This document shows positions 1 to 8,859 of a stretch of 64,000 nt of DNA, one piece after another; the first letter of the stretch is position 1; the number at the start of each line of letters is the position of its first letter. Position numbers and translations under genes: made by a program. This DNA is from RPQJ01 sp963726665. GTDB taxonomy: Bacteria; Pseudomonadota; Gammaproteobacteria; Steroidobacterales; Steroidobacteraceae. The DNA lies in assembly GCA_963726665.1 (NCBI GenBank), contig CAVSDW010000012.1:248001-312000 (forward strand), in the 5' to 3' direction. The notes beneath the pieces are model-generated. The model had not been told where the DNA came from and made no database searches. It saw nothing but the letters and a program-made list of their open reading frames with translations.

Positions 1-1052
1 GCCATTTCGAAACCGCCGCGTGCATCCGGCGCGAAGTCGAGATCGCGACGCGCCATGATCGCGATCTGGTAGAGGAGTTGCAGGTCCTCCGGGGAAAATC
101 GCCCGGCCTGTGCGGCGAGCGCCAGGTCCTGCTCCTCGTCCTCGCCGCGCAGGTCCGGCAGCGCCTGGAGCAGTGCCATGCGCTGGATCGCCGCCGCAAG
201 CTCGCCGAGGGCCTGGTCGTAATCCGGCGCGCGCTCGTCGAGCTGCTGCACGCAGGACATGAGCGCGTTGCCGTCCTTCGAGGCCAGTGCGCCCAGGATC
301 GCCTCGACGTGACGCTTGTCCAGCGTACCGAGCAGCGAGCGCACCTCCGCCTCGAGCACGCGGCCGCCGCCGAAGGCGAGCACCTGGTCGAGCAGCGACA
401 GCGCATCGCGCATGCTGCCCTCGGCCCCGCGGGCGACGGCCCGCAGCGCCGCCGGCTCGAACTCCACGTTCTCGGCGGTCGAGATCTGCACCAGTCGGTC
501 GAAGATGAGCTGCAGCGGCAGGCGCCGGAGGTGGAACTGCAGGCAGCGCGACAGCACGGTCACGGGAAGCTTCTGCGGGTCGGTCGTGGCCAGCAGGAAC
601 TTGACGTGTGGAGGAGGCTCCTCGAGCGTCTTCAGCAGCGCGTTGAACGAGTGGGTCGAGAGCATGTGCACCTCGTCGATGAGGTACACCTTGTAGCGGC
701 CCCGCGCCGGCGCGTACTGCACGTTGTCGAGCAGTTCCCGCGTGTCGTCCACCTTGGTGCGCGACGCGGCGTCCACCTCGAGGAGATCCACGAAGCGTCC
801 GGCGTCGATGTCCCGGCACGCGCCGCATTCCCCGCAGGGCTTCGACGACACGCCTTTTTCGCAGTTCAACGACTTGGCGAAGATTCGCGCGATCGTGGTC
901 TTTCCGACGCCGCGCGTCCCGGTGAACAGGAACGCGTGATGGATGCGCCCCGAATCGAGCGCGTTCACGAGCGCGCGGCGAACGTGCTCCTGCCCCACCA
1001 GCTCGTCGAAGCTGCGCGGCCGCCACTTTCGGGCCAGGACCAGGTAACTCAT
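1..1052 (-). CDS. dnaX: DNA polymerase III subunits gamma/tau, N-terminal part (runs off window)
   Basis: This is the clamp-loader ATPase of the replicative polymerase. About 350 residues are visible, starting from ATG at 1052; the C-terminus (domains III-V, and tau if made) lies beyond base 1. A Walker A motif GTRGVGKT sits near residues 45-52. Four zinc-binding cysteines lie near residues 64, 73, 76 and 79 (motif CGECGAC). The Walker B region reads YLIDEVHML, and the sensor-type LLATTDPQKLP follows. Start and distal end are in one open frame, so this gene shows no frameshift. The SRP RNA gene lies just upstream on the same strand, an arrangement common in proteobacteria. Any programmed tau/gamma frameshift site would be outside the window. 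Confidence 0.97.
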   Translation of the reverse strand, partial: MSYLVLARKWRPRSFDELVGQEHVRRALVNALDSGRIHHAFLFTGTRGVGKTTIARIFAKSLNCEKGVSSKPCGECGACRDIDAGRFVDLLEVDAASRTKVDDTRELLDNVQYAPARGRYKVYLIDEVHMLSTHSFNALLKTLEEPPPHVKFLLATTDPQKLPVTVLSRCLQFHLRRLPLQLIFDRLVQISTAENVEFEPAALRAVARGAEGSMRDALSLLDQVLAFGGGRVLEAEVRSLLGTLDKRHVEAILGALASKDGNALMSCVQQLDERAPDYDQALGELAAAIQRMALLQALPDLRGEDEEQDLALAAQAGRFSPEDLQLLYQIAIMARRDLDFAPDARGGFEM

Positions 1053-1099
1053 GCGGAGGCTCTCGCTCCCCAGGCAGCGTCAGACATGGAGGCGGCCCG

Positions 1100-1194
<95 letters not shown>

Positions 1195-1227
1195 GAGCCA
1201 CCATGAAGGGCGGCGACTATATAACGT

Positions 1228-1659
1228 TCAGCCGCGGCCGCGGTAGGTCGCGACACCCTGGTCGGGTATCCACAGTCCGGCCGGCGGGCGGCCGGTCTGC
1301 CAGAACACGTCGATCGGCATGCCGCCGCGCGGGTACCAGTAGCCGCCGATGCGCAGCCAGCGGGGCGTGAGGAAATCCACGAGGCGGCCCGCGACCTCGA
1401 GCGTGCAGTCCTCATGAAAGGCGCCGTGATTGCGGAAGCTCGAGAGGAATAGCTTCAGTGACTTGCTCTCGACGAGCCAGCGTGCCGGCACGTAGTCGAT
1501 GACGAGATGCGCGAAGTCCGGCTGGCCCGTGACCGGGCACAGCGAGGTGAACTCGGGCGCGGTGAAACGTGCGAGGTAGCGCTTGCGAGGGTGCGGGTTC
1601 GGCACACGCTCGAGCACGGCCTCCGAGGGAGACGACGGGATGGCGGTCGTAAGCCCCAA
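1228..1659 (-). CDS. queF: NADPH-dependent 7-cyano-7-deazaguanine reductase, unimodular QueF
   Basis: QueF reduces the nitrile preQ0 to preQ1 with NADPH, the last free-base step of queuosine biosynthesis. The 143-residue protein is the one-domain (Bacillus-type) form rather than the two-domain form of about 280 residues found in E. coli. The nucleophilic cysteine lies in TSLCPVTGQPDF (near residue 41). The NADPH-binding signature ESKSLKLF and the FHE motif follow. It precedes the SRP RNA and dnaX on the same strand. A queuosine-precursor transporter gene lies in the same window near 35 kb. Identification is firm. Confidence 0.93.
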   Translation of the reverse strand: MGLTTAIPSSPSEAVLERVPNPHPRKRYLARFTAPEFTSLCPVTGQPDFAHLVIDYVPARWLVESKSLKLFLSSFRNHGAFHEDCTLEVAGRLVDFLTPRWLRIGGYWYPRGGMPIDVFWQTGRPPAGLWIPDQGVATYRGRG

Positions 1660-1927
1660 GTTGCTGGAGGCCCTTCGGGGCGCTGCGCACAGTGCGGCGA
1701 TTCGTGGCCATGCGTCAGCCCGCCGGAATGTCCAAGTTAATGATTTTCATCGTGAATCTCCCGAGCGACCCGATGCTGGCCACCGCGGATGGCGGTCACT
1801 TTGCCCTTCGGCGAGCCTGCCTGCAACGACTGCCCGCGCCGCCGCAGTGGTGACTACCCAGGTCAAGGCGGGAAGGTTAAGCTTGCTGCGCTGCAAAGAG
1901 GCAGCGGCTTTGAATTTCCGAGGTCCA

Positions 1928-2752
1928 ATGGTCGCGACTGCCAGGACTGGAATGCCGCCTCGATCCATGTACACCCTGCTCGAGGGGCGTGGCCTGGTCG
2001 AAATGGCCATGCTGCCTGCGTGGCTGCCCCTCCTGCAGGCAACGCCGCGAGGCGACGGACACACGGTCCTGCTCGTGCCGGGCTTCACCGCCGGCGATGC
2101 CACCCTCGTCGGATTGCGCGTCTTCCTGCGCTCGCGAGGCTACAAGGTCGAGACCTGGGGGCTCGGCCAGAACACCGGCTTCAAGCTCAAGTTTTCGCAG
2201 GCCCTCGAGCAGAAAGTCCGGTACCTCCACCACCGCACCGGCCGCAAGATCAGCGTCGTCGGATGGAGCCTGGGTGGCGTCTACAGTTTCTACGCGGCGC
2301 ACTGTGCGCCCGAGTGCGTGCGGACCGTGGTCTCGCTCGGCAGCCCGATGCGCTTCGGAGTGGGCCAACTCAGGGTGCCGTTGCTGGTACACGCCCTGTA
2401 CCGCTATTTCGCCCACCCGATGGGTGCGGTCGCGCACCTGTCGCACGTCCGCGCCAAGGTCCTGCGGTCGCCGCCGCCCATGCCCTCGACCTGCGTCTAC
2501 TCGACGACCGACGGCGTGGTGCCGGCGGACGCCGCGCAACTCGACGATTCCGTCGGCCAGCACGAGAACATCTGGGTGCCGGGCAGCCACCTCGGGCTCG
2601 GGTTCAATCCCGCAGTGATGTGGATACTGGCCGACCGGCTGGCACAGCCAGAGGACGAGTGGCGACCGTTCAGCCCGAACGGAATGCTCGGCTCAGTCTA
2701 CGAGCGCCTGGCGAGTCACATGCGGACGGAGATCGCGCCCGCCGTCCGATGA
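1928..2752 (+). CDS. Alpha/beta hydrolase, possible esterase or lipase
   Basis: The fold is recognisable from the oxyanion-loop stretch VLLVPGF and the nucleophile elbow GWSLGG; its serine is the likely nucleophile. A later STTDGVVP segment should carry the acidic residue, and the histidine in GSHLGLG is the likely base. I chose ATG 1928, giving 274 residues, because a GAGGT element precedes it; ATGs at 1952 and 1967 are alternatives. Longer readings back to 1583 would overlap queF and lack family-like sequence. The segment 1660-1927 between the divergent starts holds no recognisable gene. The neighbouring acyltransferases suggest a lipid-ester substrate, but that is inference. Confidence 0.8.
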   Translation: MVATARTGMPPRSMYTLLEGRGLVEMAMLPAWLPLLQATPRGDGHTVLLVPGFTAGDATLVGLRVFLRSRGYKVETWGLGQNTGFKLKFSQALEQKVRYLHHRTGRKISVVGWSLGGVYSFYAAHCAPECVRTVVSLGSPMRFGVGQLRVPLLVHALYRYFAHPMGAVAHLSHVRAKVLRSPPPMPSTCVYSTTDGVVPADAAQLDDSVGQHENIWVPGSHLGLGFNPAVMWILADRLAQPEDEWRPFSPNGMLGSVYERLASHMRTEIAPAVR

Positions 2753-2778
2753 CCTGCTGATCCGCGGCCCGCGCCTGC

Positions 2779-4302
2779 TCAGGCGGCCCGGCGACGGCGA
2801 TCTGGGCCTTTGGCCTTGGCCTTGACCTTCGCCTTGGATGTCGCCTTCCCCTTGCCACGCTTTGCCCGGGCCTTGCGGCCCGCGGGCGTCCTGCTCGCGA
2901 GCTCGAGGTATTCCTGGAAAGACTCTCGAATACAGAGCGCAAAGAACTCCGGGTCCGGGATCTGCTCGCGGCACGAGGTCGGCGAGATGATGATCTTCCC
3001 GTCGTAACTCGTGACTGCGAAGACGAGGCCCATGCCGTCGGAGATCGGCATGATCGCCGAGAAATACGTCATGCGCGCGCCGTTGAGGTAGAGCGGTATC
3101 GCGGGCCCCGGCACGTTGGTCACCGTGCAGCTCGCGAGCGGCGCACGCTGACCCATGCCGAGCGACGACCCCGCGAGCAGCCGGGCCGACATCGCGAGTG
3201 TCGCGGCCGGCGCGTGCTTGGTGACGTCCGTGAGTTCCTTGGCGCCGACCGCATGACTGATCTCGTCGGCGTTCGATGTGTGCTCCTGTATCACGCGCAG
3301 ACGCCGCACCGGGTCCTCGAACTCGGTGCCGAGCGGCACACGCAGCAGGCTGATGCCGGCTCCGCCGCTCGAACTGCCGTCGGCATTGCGGATCGACACA
3401 GGCGCCATCGAGACCAGGCTCGGTCCCGGCAGCTCGTCGTGCGTCAGGAGGTAGCGTCGCAGCGCGCCGCCGCAGACCGCCAGCACGCCGTCGTTGATGG
3501 TCGAGCCCGGCACGAGCTCTCGAATCTTCTTGAACTCGTCGATCGTGAAGCGACGCGACTCGTACACCCGGTGCGGGGACACCTCCGAGTTGAATCGCGT
3601 GATCGGCAGCCGCTCCGGGTGGAACCAGGCATCACGCAGCGTCCCGAACACGACCGGCGCGACCTTGCGCACCACGCGAGTCAGTGGCGCCGCGACCATG
3701 AAGGGCTGCACGATGTTGTGAAATGCCGCGCGGACGAGCAGCGAAGCCGTGCCCGGCGGGGATTCGGGGAACCACGGCTCCGGCGGCTCCGGGTGCGGCG
3801 GCAGCGCCGTCGTGTCGTGCAGGAGCGTGGTGATCTCCGCGCCGCCCTTCACGTCGATCGCGGCGTGATGGATCTTGGCGAGCACGGCGAAGCTGTCGGG
3901 CGGCAGGTCGAGGAAGGTGTCCAGTCCCTCGACGAGGTACAACTCCCACAAGGGCCTGGAGAGGTCCAGCGGCCGCGCGTGGATGCGCGAGGCCTGGATG
4001 CAGAACTGCCGCCAGTCGCCGGGCTTCGGCAGCGAGACGTGACGAACGTGGTACTCGAGGTCGAAACTCTCGTCCTCGATCCAGTAGGGGTAGTCCATCT
4101 CGAGCGGGACCCGCAGCAGCTTCTGCCGGAATATGGGCGACAGGTGCAGGCGGCCCTCGATGTGCTTCAGCAGGCCCTTGAACCGCACCCGCCCCCCGAG
4201 TGCCGTCGAGGGGTCGTAGATGTAGACCAGCGTGATGTTGGAATTGGCGTGTCCGCGCTCCGCGTACACGAACCGGGCGTCTTCACCGCGCAATTGGCGC
4301 AT
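2779..4302 (-). CDS. Wax ester synthase/diacylglycerol acyltransferase family protein with lysine-rich tail
   Basis: Members of the WS/DGAT family transfer fatty acyl groups from acyl-CoA to alcohols or diacylglycerol. The protein has 507 residues from ATG 4302; reading further upstream adds non-family sequence and runs into the divergent gene. The catalytic motif is HHAAIDVKG: both histidines and the aspartate of HHxxxDG are present, but the following glycine is valine. Other family blocks are visible, including PLWELYLVEGL, GSTINDGVLAV and NVPGPAIPLY. The last 30 or so residues are an unusual K/A/R-rich tail that may bind nucleic acid or lipid surfaces (inference). It is divergent from a second family member. 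Confidence 0.9.
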   Translation of the reverse strand: MRQLRGEDARFVYAERGHANSNITLVYIYDPSTALGGRVRFKGLLKHIEGRLHLSPIFRQKLLRVPLEMDYPYWIEDESFDLEYHVRHVSLPKPGDWRQFCIQASRIHARPLDLSRPLWELYLVEGLDTFLDLPPDSFAVLAKIHHAAIDVKGGAEITTLLHDTTALPPHPEPPEPWFPESPPGTASLLVRAAFHNIVQPFMVAAPLTRVVRKVAPVVFGTLRDAWFHPERLPITRFNSEVSPHRVYESRRFTIDEFKKIRELVPGSTINDGVLAVCGGALRRYLLTHDELPGPSLVSMAPVSIRNADGSSSGGAGISLLRVPLGTEFEDPVRRLRVIQEHTSNADEISHAVGAKELTDVTKHAPAATLAMSARLLAGSSLGMGQRAPLASCTVTNVPGPAIPLYLNGARMTYFSAIMPISDGMGLVFAVTSYDGKIIISPTSCREQIPDPEFFALCIRESFQEYLELASRTPAGRKARAKRGKGKATSKAKVKAKAKGPDRRRRAA

Positions 4303-4396
4303 GGCGTGCTCTCGTCTCGGCCCCAGCAGGGCCGCCCCGGAGTCTAGCATCGCCCGCGTGCCGTCACCCCTGCGGATGTCGCATACTTGGCCGACC

Positions 4397-5830
4397 ATGG
4401 CCCGCGCGATCCCGGTGGTCGACCTCGTATTCCTGATGATTGACCGCGCGGAAGCGCCGGCCAATGTCGGAATAGCCATGGTCTTCGAGCCGCCCGCCGG
4501 CACGAGCAGCGACAAGGCCTCGAGGGAAATACTGCGCGCCTACCGGGCCTCGGCTCCGACCCCGCCGTTCGACGTCGTGCCGGAGGTTCCGCCGCTCGGG
4601 CTGCCGCACTGGGTCCAGCCCGAACGCGTGGACATGAAGCGCCACGTGCTGCGCGAAACGCTGCCCGCGCCCGGCTCTCCCGCGCAGTTGAACGAGCGCC
4701 TCGCGCAACTGCACCGCGAGCGGCTCGACCGGAGCCGGCCGCTGTTCGAGATCCACCTCATCGACGGACTCGCATCCGGGCGATTCGCGCTGTACATCAA
4801 GTCGCATCACGTGACCTGGGACGGGCGATCGGCCGCCGCGCGCATCTTCGGCAGTCTTTCCAGCGAGCCCGGCGGCCTGCTGCCGGGATTCCACGCGCTG
4901 CCCTCGGCCGCGCCCCCTGACTCGGATCTCGCCGGCGGGCTGCGTTCCCTCATGACGCACGCGGTCGCAATCCGGGAGCTCTACTCGCAGGTCACTGACC
5001 GCCTCGCGGCGCTCCGGGCCGAGCCCGGCCGTGCCAGGGGCAACGCGCCGTTCGCGGGACCGCACACGCGCCTCAACCAGCGCGTCGTCGCAGACCGCTC
5101 CGTCGCCCGGTTCTCACTGCCACTCGAGGAGATGCGGCGCGTCGGGCGCGCGTTCGGCGGCTCGATCAACGACGTGCTGCTCTCGGTGACGGACGATGGC
5201 GTACATCGCTACCTGCGGGAGCTCGGCGAGCGGCCCACCGAGCCCCTGGTCGGGATGTGCCCGGTGTCGGTGCGCGACCCGGGAGACTTCGAGCCCGGCA
5301 CCAAGGCGTCGACGCTGTTCGTGAAGCTCGGCAGTCCGCGCTCGAGCGCGGCCCGGCGGCTCGGGGAAATCGTGGCGAGCACGACGGCGGCCAAGGCGGA
5401 GTTCCACGCGATGTCCAGGGAGGCATCACTGGATTTCGCGATGCTCGCCTTCGCCTTGTGGCTCACCTCGGACGCATTCGGCCTGGGCGCATTCACGAGG
5501 CCCGTGGTGAACTTCGTCGTCTCGAACGTCGGCGGCGTCGAAGGCCCGCGTTACCTCGGCCGGTCGCGCCTCGTCGGCGCCTTTCCGGTCTCGATGGTCG
5601 CGGACCCGGCCGGGCTCAACTTCACGTCCTTCTCCCACGACGGGCGCATGGACGTGGGAATCGTCGCGAACCGCGCGGCAGTGCCCGACGCGGATTCGAT
5701 CTCGCGGCACTGCCAGGCCGCATGGCAGCAGCTGCGCCGGGCCCGCCCGCCTCAGGACTTGACCTTGAGGAAACCGCCGGCGCGCAAACCCTCGCGCACA
5801 CGCCGCATGCCGGCCAGCCAGCGGCCGTAG
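4397..5830 (+). CDS. Second wax ester synthase/diacylglycerol acyltransferase family protein
   Basis: This 477-residue paralogue starts at ATG 4397, 94 bases from the divergent WS/DGAT start. It keeps the full active-site motif HHVTWDG. Further family blocks are SRPLFEIHLIDGL before the motif, GGSINDVLLSVTDDG in the middle, and NFVVSNVGGVEGP near the C-terminus. The two copies are clearly distant in sequence, so this is not a recent duplication. Its 3' end overlaps the convergent SDR gene by 79 bases. Which acceptor it uses cannot be read from sequence. Confidence 0.9.
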   Translation: MARAIPVVDLVFLMIDRAEAPANVGIAMVFEPPAGTSSDKASREILRAYRASAPTPPFDVVPEVPPLGLPHWVQPERVDMKRHVLRETLPAPGSPAQLNERLAQLHRERLDRSRPLFEIHLIDGLASGRFALYIKSHHVTWDGRSAAARIFGSLSSEPGGLLPGFHALPSAAPPDSDLAGGLRSLMTHAVAIRELYSQVTDRLAALRAEPGRARGNAPFAGPHTRLNQRVVADRSVARFSLPLEEMRRVGRAFGGSINDVLLSVTDDGVHRYLRELGERPTEPLVGMCPVSVRDPGDFEPGTKASTLFVKLGSPRSSAARRLGEIVASTTAAKAEFHAMSREASLDFAMLAFALWLTSDAFGLGAFTRPVVNFVVSNVGGVEGPRYLGRSRLVGAFPVSMVADPAGLNFTSFSHDGRMDVGIVANRAAVPDADSISRHCQAAWQQLRRARPPQDLTLRKPPARKPSRTRRMPASQRP

Positions 5831-6558
5831 TCGGCCGCCTTCTTCTGGAAGTACCCGAGCACCTCCGGGTGCGTGAGGATCAGGAAGTCGTCCCGCTCGA
5901 TGCCATCGGCAATGGCCGACGCCGCCTGGTCGACGGTGAGCACGCCCGGAATCGAGCCCGCGCTCGTGCTCTCGTCGAGGCCCGTCATTGCGGTGGCGAC
6001 GTACTGCGGACACACCACCGAGACCCCGATCCCGCGGTCCCCGTAGCAGATCGAGAGCGACTCCGCGAGCGCAACGGCCGCGTGCTTGGTCACGCTGTAG
6101 GCGGTATCACCCGCCTGGCTCAGCAGTCCGGCGGCCGAAGCGACACTCACCAGCTGGCCGGAGCCACGCGCGAGCATCCCGGGCAGCACGGCCCGGCATG
6201 CATGCACGTGCGCCATGACGTGGACCGACCACATCCGCTGCCAGTCCGCGTCGGACGCCGACAGCGCATCGTCGAGATCCAGCGCCTTGACGCCGAGTCC
6301 CGCGTTCGACATCAGTACGTCGACCCGCCCGTACCGGGCCGTCGCGGCATCCACCAGCGCACGCACGGCGACGGCATCCGACACGTCGCACTGCAGGCCG
6401 AGACCACCCAGTTCCCGCGCCGCGGCCTCGGCGAGCCCGCCATCGAGGTCGCCGATCACCACGCCGGCCGCGCCACGACGCACGAATTCACGGCAGACCG
6501 CGCGCCCGATGCCGCGCCCGGCGCCCGTGACGAGCACGACCTTTCCCTGGATCTTCAT
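5752..6558 (-). CDS. Short-chain dehydrogenase/reductase (SDR)
   Basis: A classical 268-residue SDR. The NAD(P)-binding motif TGAGRGIG lies near residues 12-19, and the aspartate in GDLDGG suggests NAD(H) preference. The NAG structural motif (SNAGLG) and the catalytic serine (SVASAAG) and tyrosine/lysine (YSVTK) are all present. The start ATG 6558 overlaps the stop of the acyl-CoA dehydrogenase in ATGA, so the two are translationally coupled. With the dehydrogenase and kinase upstream it likely oxidises or reduces a hydroxyacyl intermediate. The substrate is unknown. Confidence 0.9.
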   Translation of the reverse strand: MKIQGKVVLVTGAGRGIGRAVCREFVRRGAAGVVIGDLDGGLAEAAARELGGLGLQCDVSDAVAVRALVDAATARYGRVDVLMSNAGLGVKALDLDDALSASDADWQRMWSVHVMAHVHACRAVLPGMLARGSGQLVSVASAAGLLSQAGDTAYSVTKHAAVALAESLSICYGDRGIGVSVVCPQYVATAMTGLDESTSAGSIPGVLTVDQAASAIADGIERDDFLILTHPEVLGYFQKKAADYGRWLAGMRRVREGLRAGGFLKVKS

Positions 6559-7784
6559 GCCGAGGGCGTGAAGTAGCGCCCGAGCTCGATCTTCGCGATG
6601 TGGTTGCGATGCACCTCGTCGGGACCATCCGCGATGCGCAGGGTGCGCGAATTCGCATACAGCCAGCCGAGCCCGAAATCGTCCGACACGCCCGCCCCGC
6701 CAAACAGCTGGATGGCCTGGTCGATGACCTCGCAGGCAACGTTGGGCGCCACGACCTTGATCATCGCGATTTCCTTCTGCGCGGCCTTGTTGCCGGCGAC
6801 GTCCATCTTCCACGCCGCGTGCAGCACGAGGAAGCGCGCCTGGTCGATCTTGATGCGGGCATCGGCGATGCGCTCACGCCAGACGCCCTGCTCCGCCAGC
6901 CGCTTGTGGAACGCCACGCGCGAAAGCGAGCGCTTGCACATGGCCTCGAGCGCCCGCTCCGCCGCACCGATGAGCCGCATGCAGTGATGAATGCGTCCAG
7001 GGCCGAGCCGCCCCTGCGCGATCTCGAATCCGCGGCCCTCGCCGAGCAGCAGGTTCGACACCGGCACTCGCACGTCCTTGAACTCGATCTCAGAGTGCCC
7101 GTGCGGGGCGTCGTCGTATCCGAACACCGGGACCTGTCGCACCACGCGCACCCCTGGCGCGTCCGTCGGCACCAGGATCATGGACTGCTGGCGGTGACGA
7201 TTCTCGTTCTGCGGGTCGGTCTTGCCCATGAAGATGAGGACCTTGCAGCGTGGGTCGCCGGCCCCCGACGTCCACCATTTGCGGCCGTTCACCACGTAGT
7301 GGTCGCCGTCACGGTCGATACTGGCCGCGATGTTGGTCGCATCCGAGGAGGCGACGGCCGGCTCGGTCATCGCGAAGCCCGAGCGGATCTCCCCTTCGAG
7401 CAGGGGCTTCAGCCACCGGCGCTTCTGCTCCTCGCTGCCGTAGCGGACCAGCACCTCCATGTTGCCGGTGTCGGGCGCGGAGCAGTTGAACGCCTCGGGC
7501 CCGAGGTGGGAGCGGCCCATGATCTCGCAGAGTGGTGCGTACTCGAGGTTGGTGAGGCCGGCTCCATACTCCGACTCCGGCAGCCACAGGTTCCACAGCC
7601 CCGCGGCGCGGGCCTTCTGCTTCAGTTCCTCGACCACGCGGGTCGGCACCCAGGCATCGCCCTTGCGACGGTTCTCCTCGATCTCGCCGTGGAAGCGGCC
7701 CTCGTTCGCATAGACGTGCTCGTCCATGAACGCGGAAACGCGTCGCTGGAGGTCCTGCACCTTCGGGGAATGTTGGAAGTCCAT
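6555..7784 (-). CDS. Acyl-CoA dehydrogenase, ACAD10/11-like
   Basis: FAD-dependent acyl-CoA dehydrogenase of 409 residues. Family blocks include FAMTEPAVASSDATNI (flavin/substrate region), NGRKWWTSGAGDP, and the C-terminal stretch from QLFGGAGVSDD to ADGPDEVHRNHIAK. I preferred ATG 7784 because TGAGGTG sits six bases before it; GTG 7793, one base after the upstream stop, is the alternative. The neighbouring upstream gene encodes an APH-type phosphotransferase. In animal ACAD10/ACAD11 these two domains are fused, and such enzymes process 4-hydroxyacyl-CoAs through a phosphorylated intermediate. That role here is inference from pairing and family resemblance. Confidence 0.92.
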   Translation of the reverse strand: MDFQHSPKVQDLQRRVSAFMDEHVYANEGRFHGEIEENRRKGDAWVPTRVVEELKQKARAAGLWNLWLPESEYGAGLTNLEYAPLCEIMGRSHLGPEAFNCSAPDTGNMEVLVRYGSEEQKRRWLKPLLEGEIRSGFAMTEPAVASSDATNIAASIDRDGDHYVVNGRKWWTSGAGDPRCKVLIFMGKTDPQNENRHRQQSMILVPTDAPGVRVVRQVPVFGYDDAPHGHSEIEFKDVRVPVSNLLLGEGRGFEIAQGRLGPGRIHHCMRLIGAAERALEAMCKRSLSRVAFHKRLAEQGVWRERIADARIKIDQARFLVLHAAWKMDVAGNKAAQKEIAMIKVVAPNVACEVIDQAIQLFGGAGVSDDFGLGWLYANSRTLRIADGPDEVHRNHIAKIELGRYFTPSA

Positions 7785-7794
7785 CTTCGTCACC

Positions 7795-8859
7795 TCATGA
7801 AAGTTTGAGCCGCTCGACCTGGCTCCATGCCAGTTCCGCGAGCGGACGCGCCGCGCGCCCGGTCTGCAGTGCCTCGGCGCTCGACGCGTTGCCCTGCAGC
7901 GCGCGCGCCATCACGCCCTGTGCGATCGCGGCGATCCGGAACAGGTTGTACGCCATGTAGTACTCCCAGTCGCGCTCGGCGATGCCGTCGCGACCCGTTC
8001 GCCGGCAGTACGTCGCGACGTACTCGCGCTCGCCCGGGACGCCGAGCGTGGCGAAGTCGAGACCCGCGAGCCCGCGGAAGATACCCGGCGGGATCCGCCA
8101 GACCATGCAGTGGTAGGCGAAGTCCGCCAGCGGGTGACCGAGGGTCGAGAGTTCCCAGTCGATCACCGCGCGGATGCGCGACTCGACCGGGTCGAAGATC
8201 ACGTTGTCGATGCGGTAGTCGCCGTGGACGACCCGGGTCTCGTCTCCCGCGGGAATGTTCCCCGGAAGCCAGGCGATCAGGTTGTCCATTGCCTCGATCT
8301 TCTCGGTTTCCGAGGCCTGGTATTGCCTGCTCCAGCGCGCGACCTGTCGCGCGATGTACTCGCCGGTCTTGCCGAAATCGGCGAGACCCACCGCCACAGG
8401 ATCCACGGAGTGCAGCGCGGCGATCACGCGGTTGAGTTCGTCGTGAATGCGCGTGCGCTCGGCCGCTTCGAGACCCGGCAGCGCCGGATCCCAGAACACC
8501 CGGCCCGTGACGTACTCCATGACGTAAAAGGCCGTGCCGATGACCGCGTCGTCCTCGCATAGCGCGCGCGCGCGCGCCACCGGGACATCGGTGCCCGACA
8601 GGGCCCTGATCACGCGGTACTCACGGTCGACCGCATGGGCCGACTGCAGCAGCTTGCCGGGCGGCTTGCGGCGCAGGACGTAGCGCTGGTCACCGGCGGA
8701 GAGCAGGTAGGTCGGGTTCGACTGGCCGCCCTTGAACTGCGCGACCTCGAGCGGGCCCGCCAGCGGCTCGACGTTCGCTTCGAGCCACGAGGCCAGTCGC
8801 GCGGTATCGAATGCGTGCTGCGGGGCCACCGGCCGGGTGTTTGAAACCGCCTCGCTCAT
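7795..8859 (-). CDS. APH-fold phosphotransferase (putative hydroxyacyl-CoA kinase)
   Basis: A 354-residue aminoglycoside-phosphotransferase-like kinase of the subgroup found with acyl-CoA dehydrogenases. FKGGQSNPTYLL near residue 38 resembles the nucleotide loop, and YVLRRKPPG supplies the ATP-binding lysine. The catalytic Brenner motif is VVHGDYRIDNV and the metal-binding aspartate lies in AVIDWELSTLG. The start ATG 8859 follows, in frame, a remnant of an SDR gene. An alternative start at 9012 would give a 405-residue chimera, which I consider unlikely. It sits directly before the acyl-CoA dehydrogenase, as in split versions of ACAD11. Confidence 0.9.
   Translation of the reverse strand: MSEAVSNTRPVAPQHAFDTARLASWLEANVEPLAGPLEVAQFKGGQSNPTYLLSAGDQRYVLRRKPPGKLLQSAHAVDREYRVIRALSGTDVPVARARALCEDDAVIGTAFYVMEYVTGRVFWDPALPGLEAAERTRIHDELNRVIAALHSVDPVAVGLADFGKTGEYIARQVARWSRQYQASETEKIEAMDNLIAWLPGNIPAGDETRVVHGDYRIDNVIFDPVESRIRAVIDWELSTLGHPLADFAYHCMVWRIPPGIFRGLAGLDFATLGVPGEREYVATYCRRTGRDGIAERDWEYYMAYNLFRIAAIAQGVMARALQGNASSAEALQTGRAARPLAELAWSQVERLKLS

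Noticed and set aside
1583..1927. Long N-terminal extension of the alpha/beta hydrolase
   Set aside because: It would overlap queF on the opposite strand and has random-looking sequence; ATG 1928 has a ribosome-binding site.
4303..4515. N-terminal extension of the first WS/DGAT back to 4515
   Set aside because: The extra residues do not resemble the family and overlap the divergent paralogue; ATG 4302 fits the family start.
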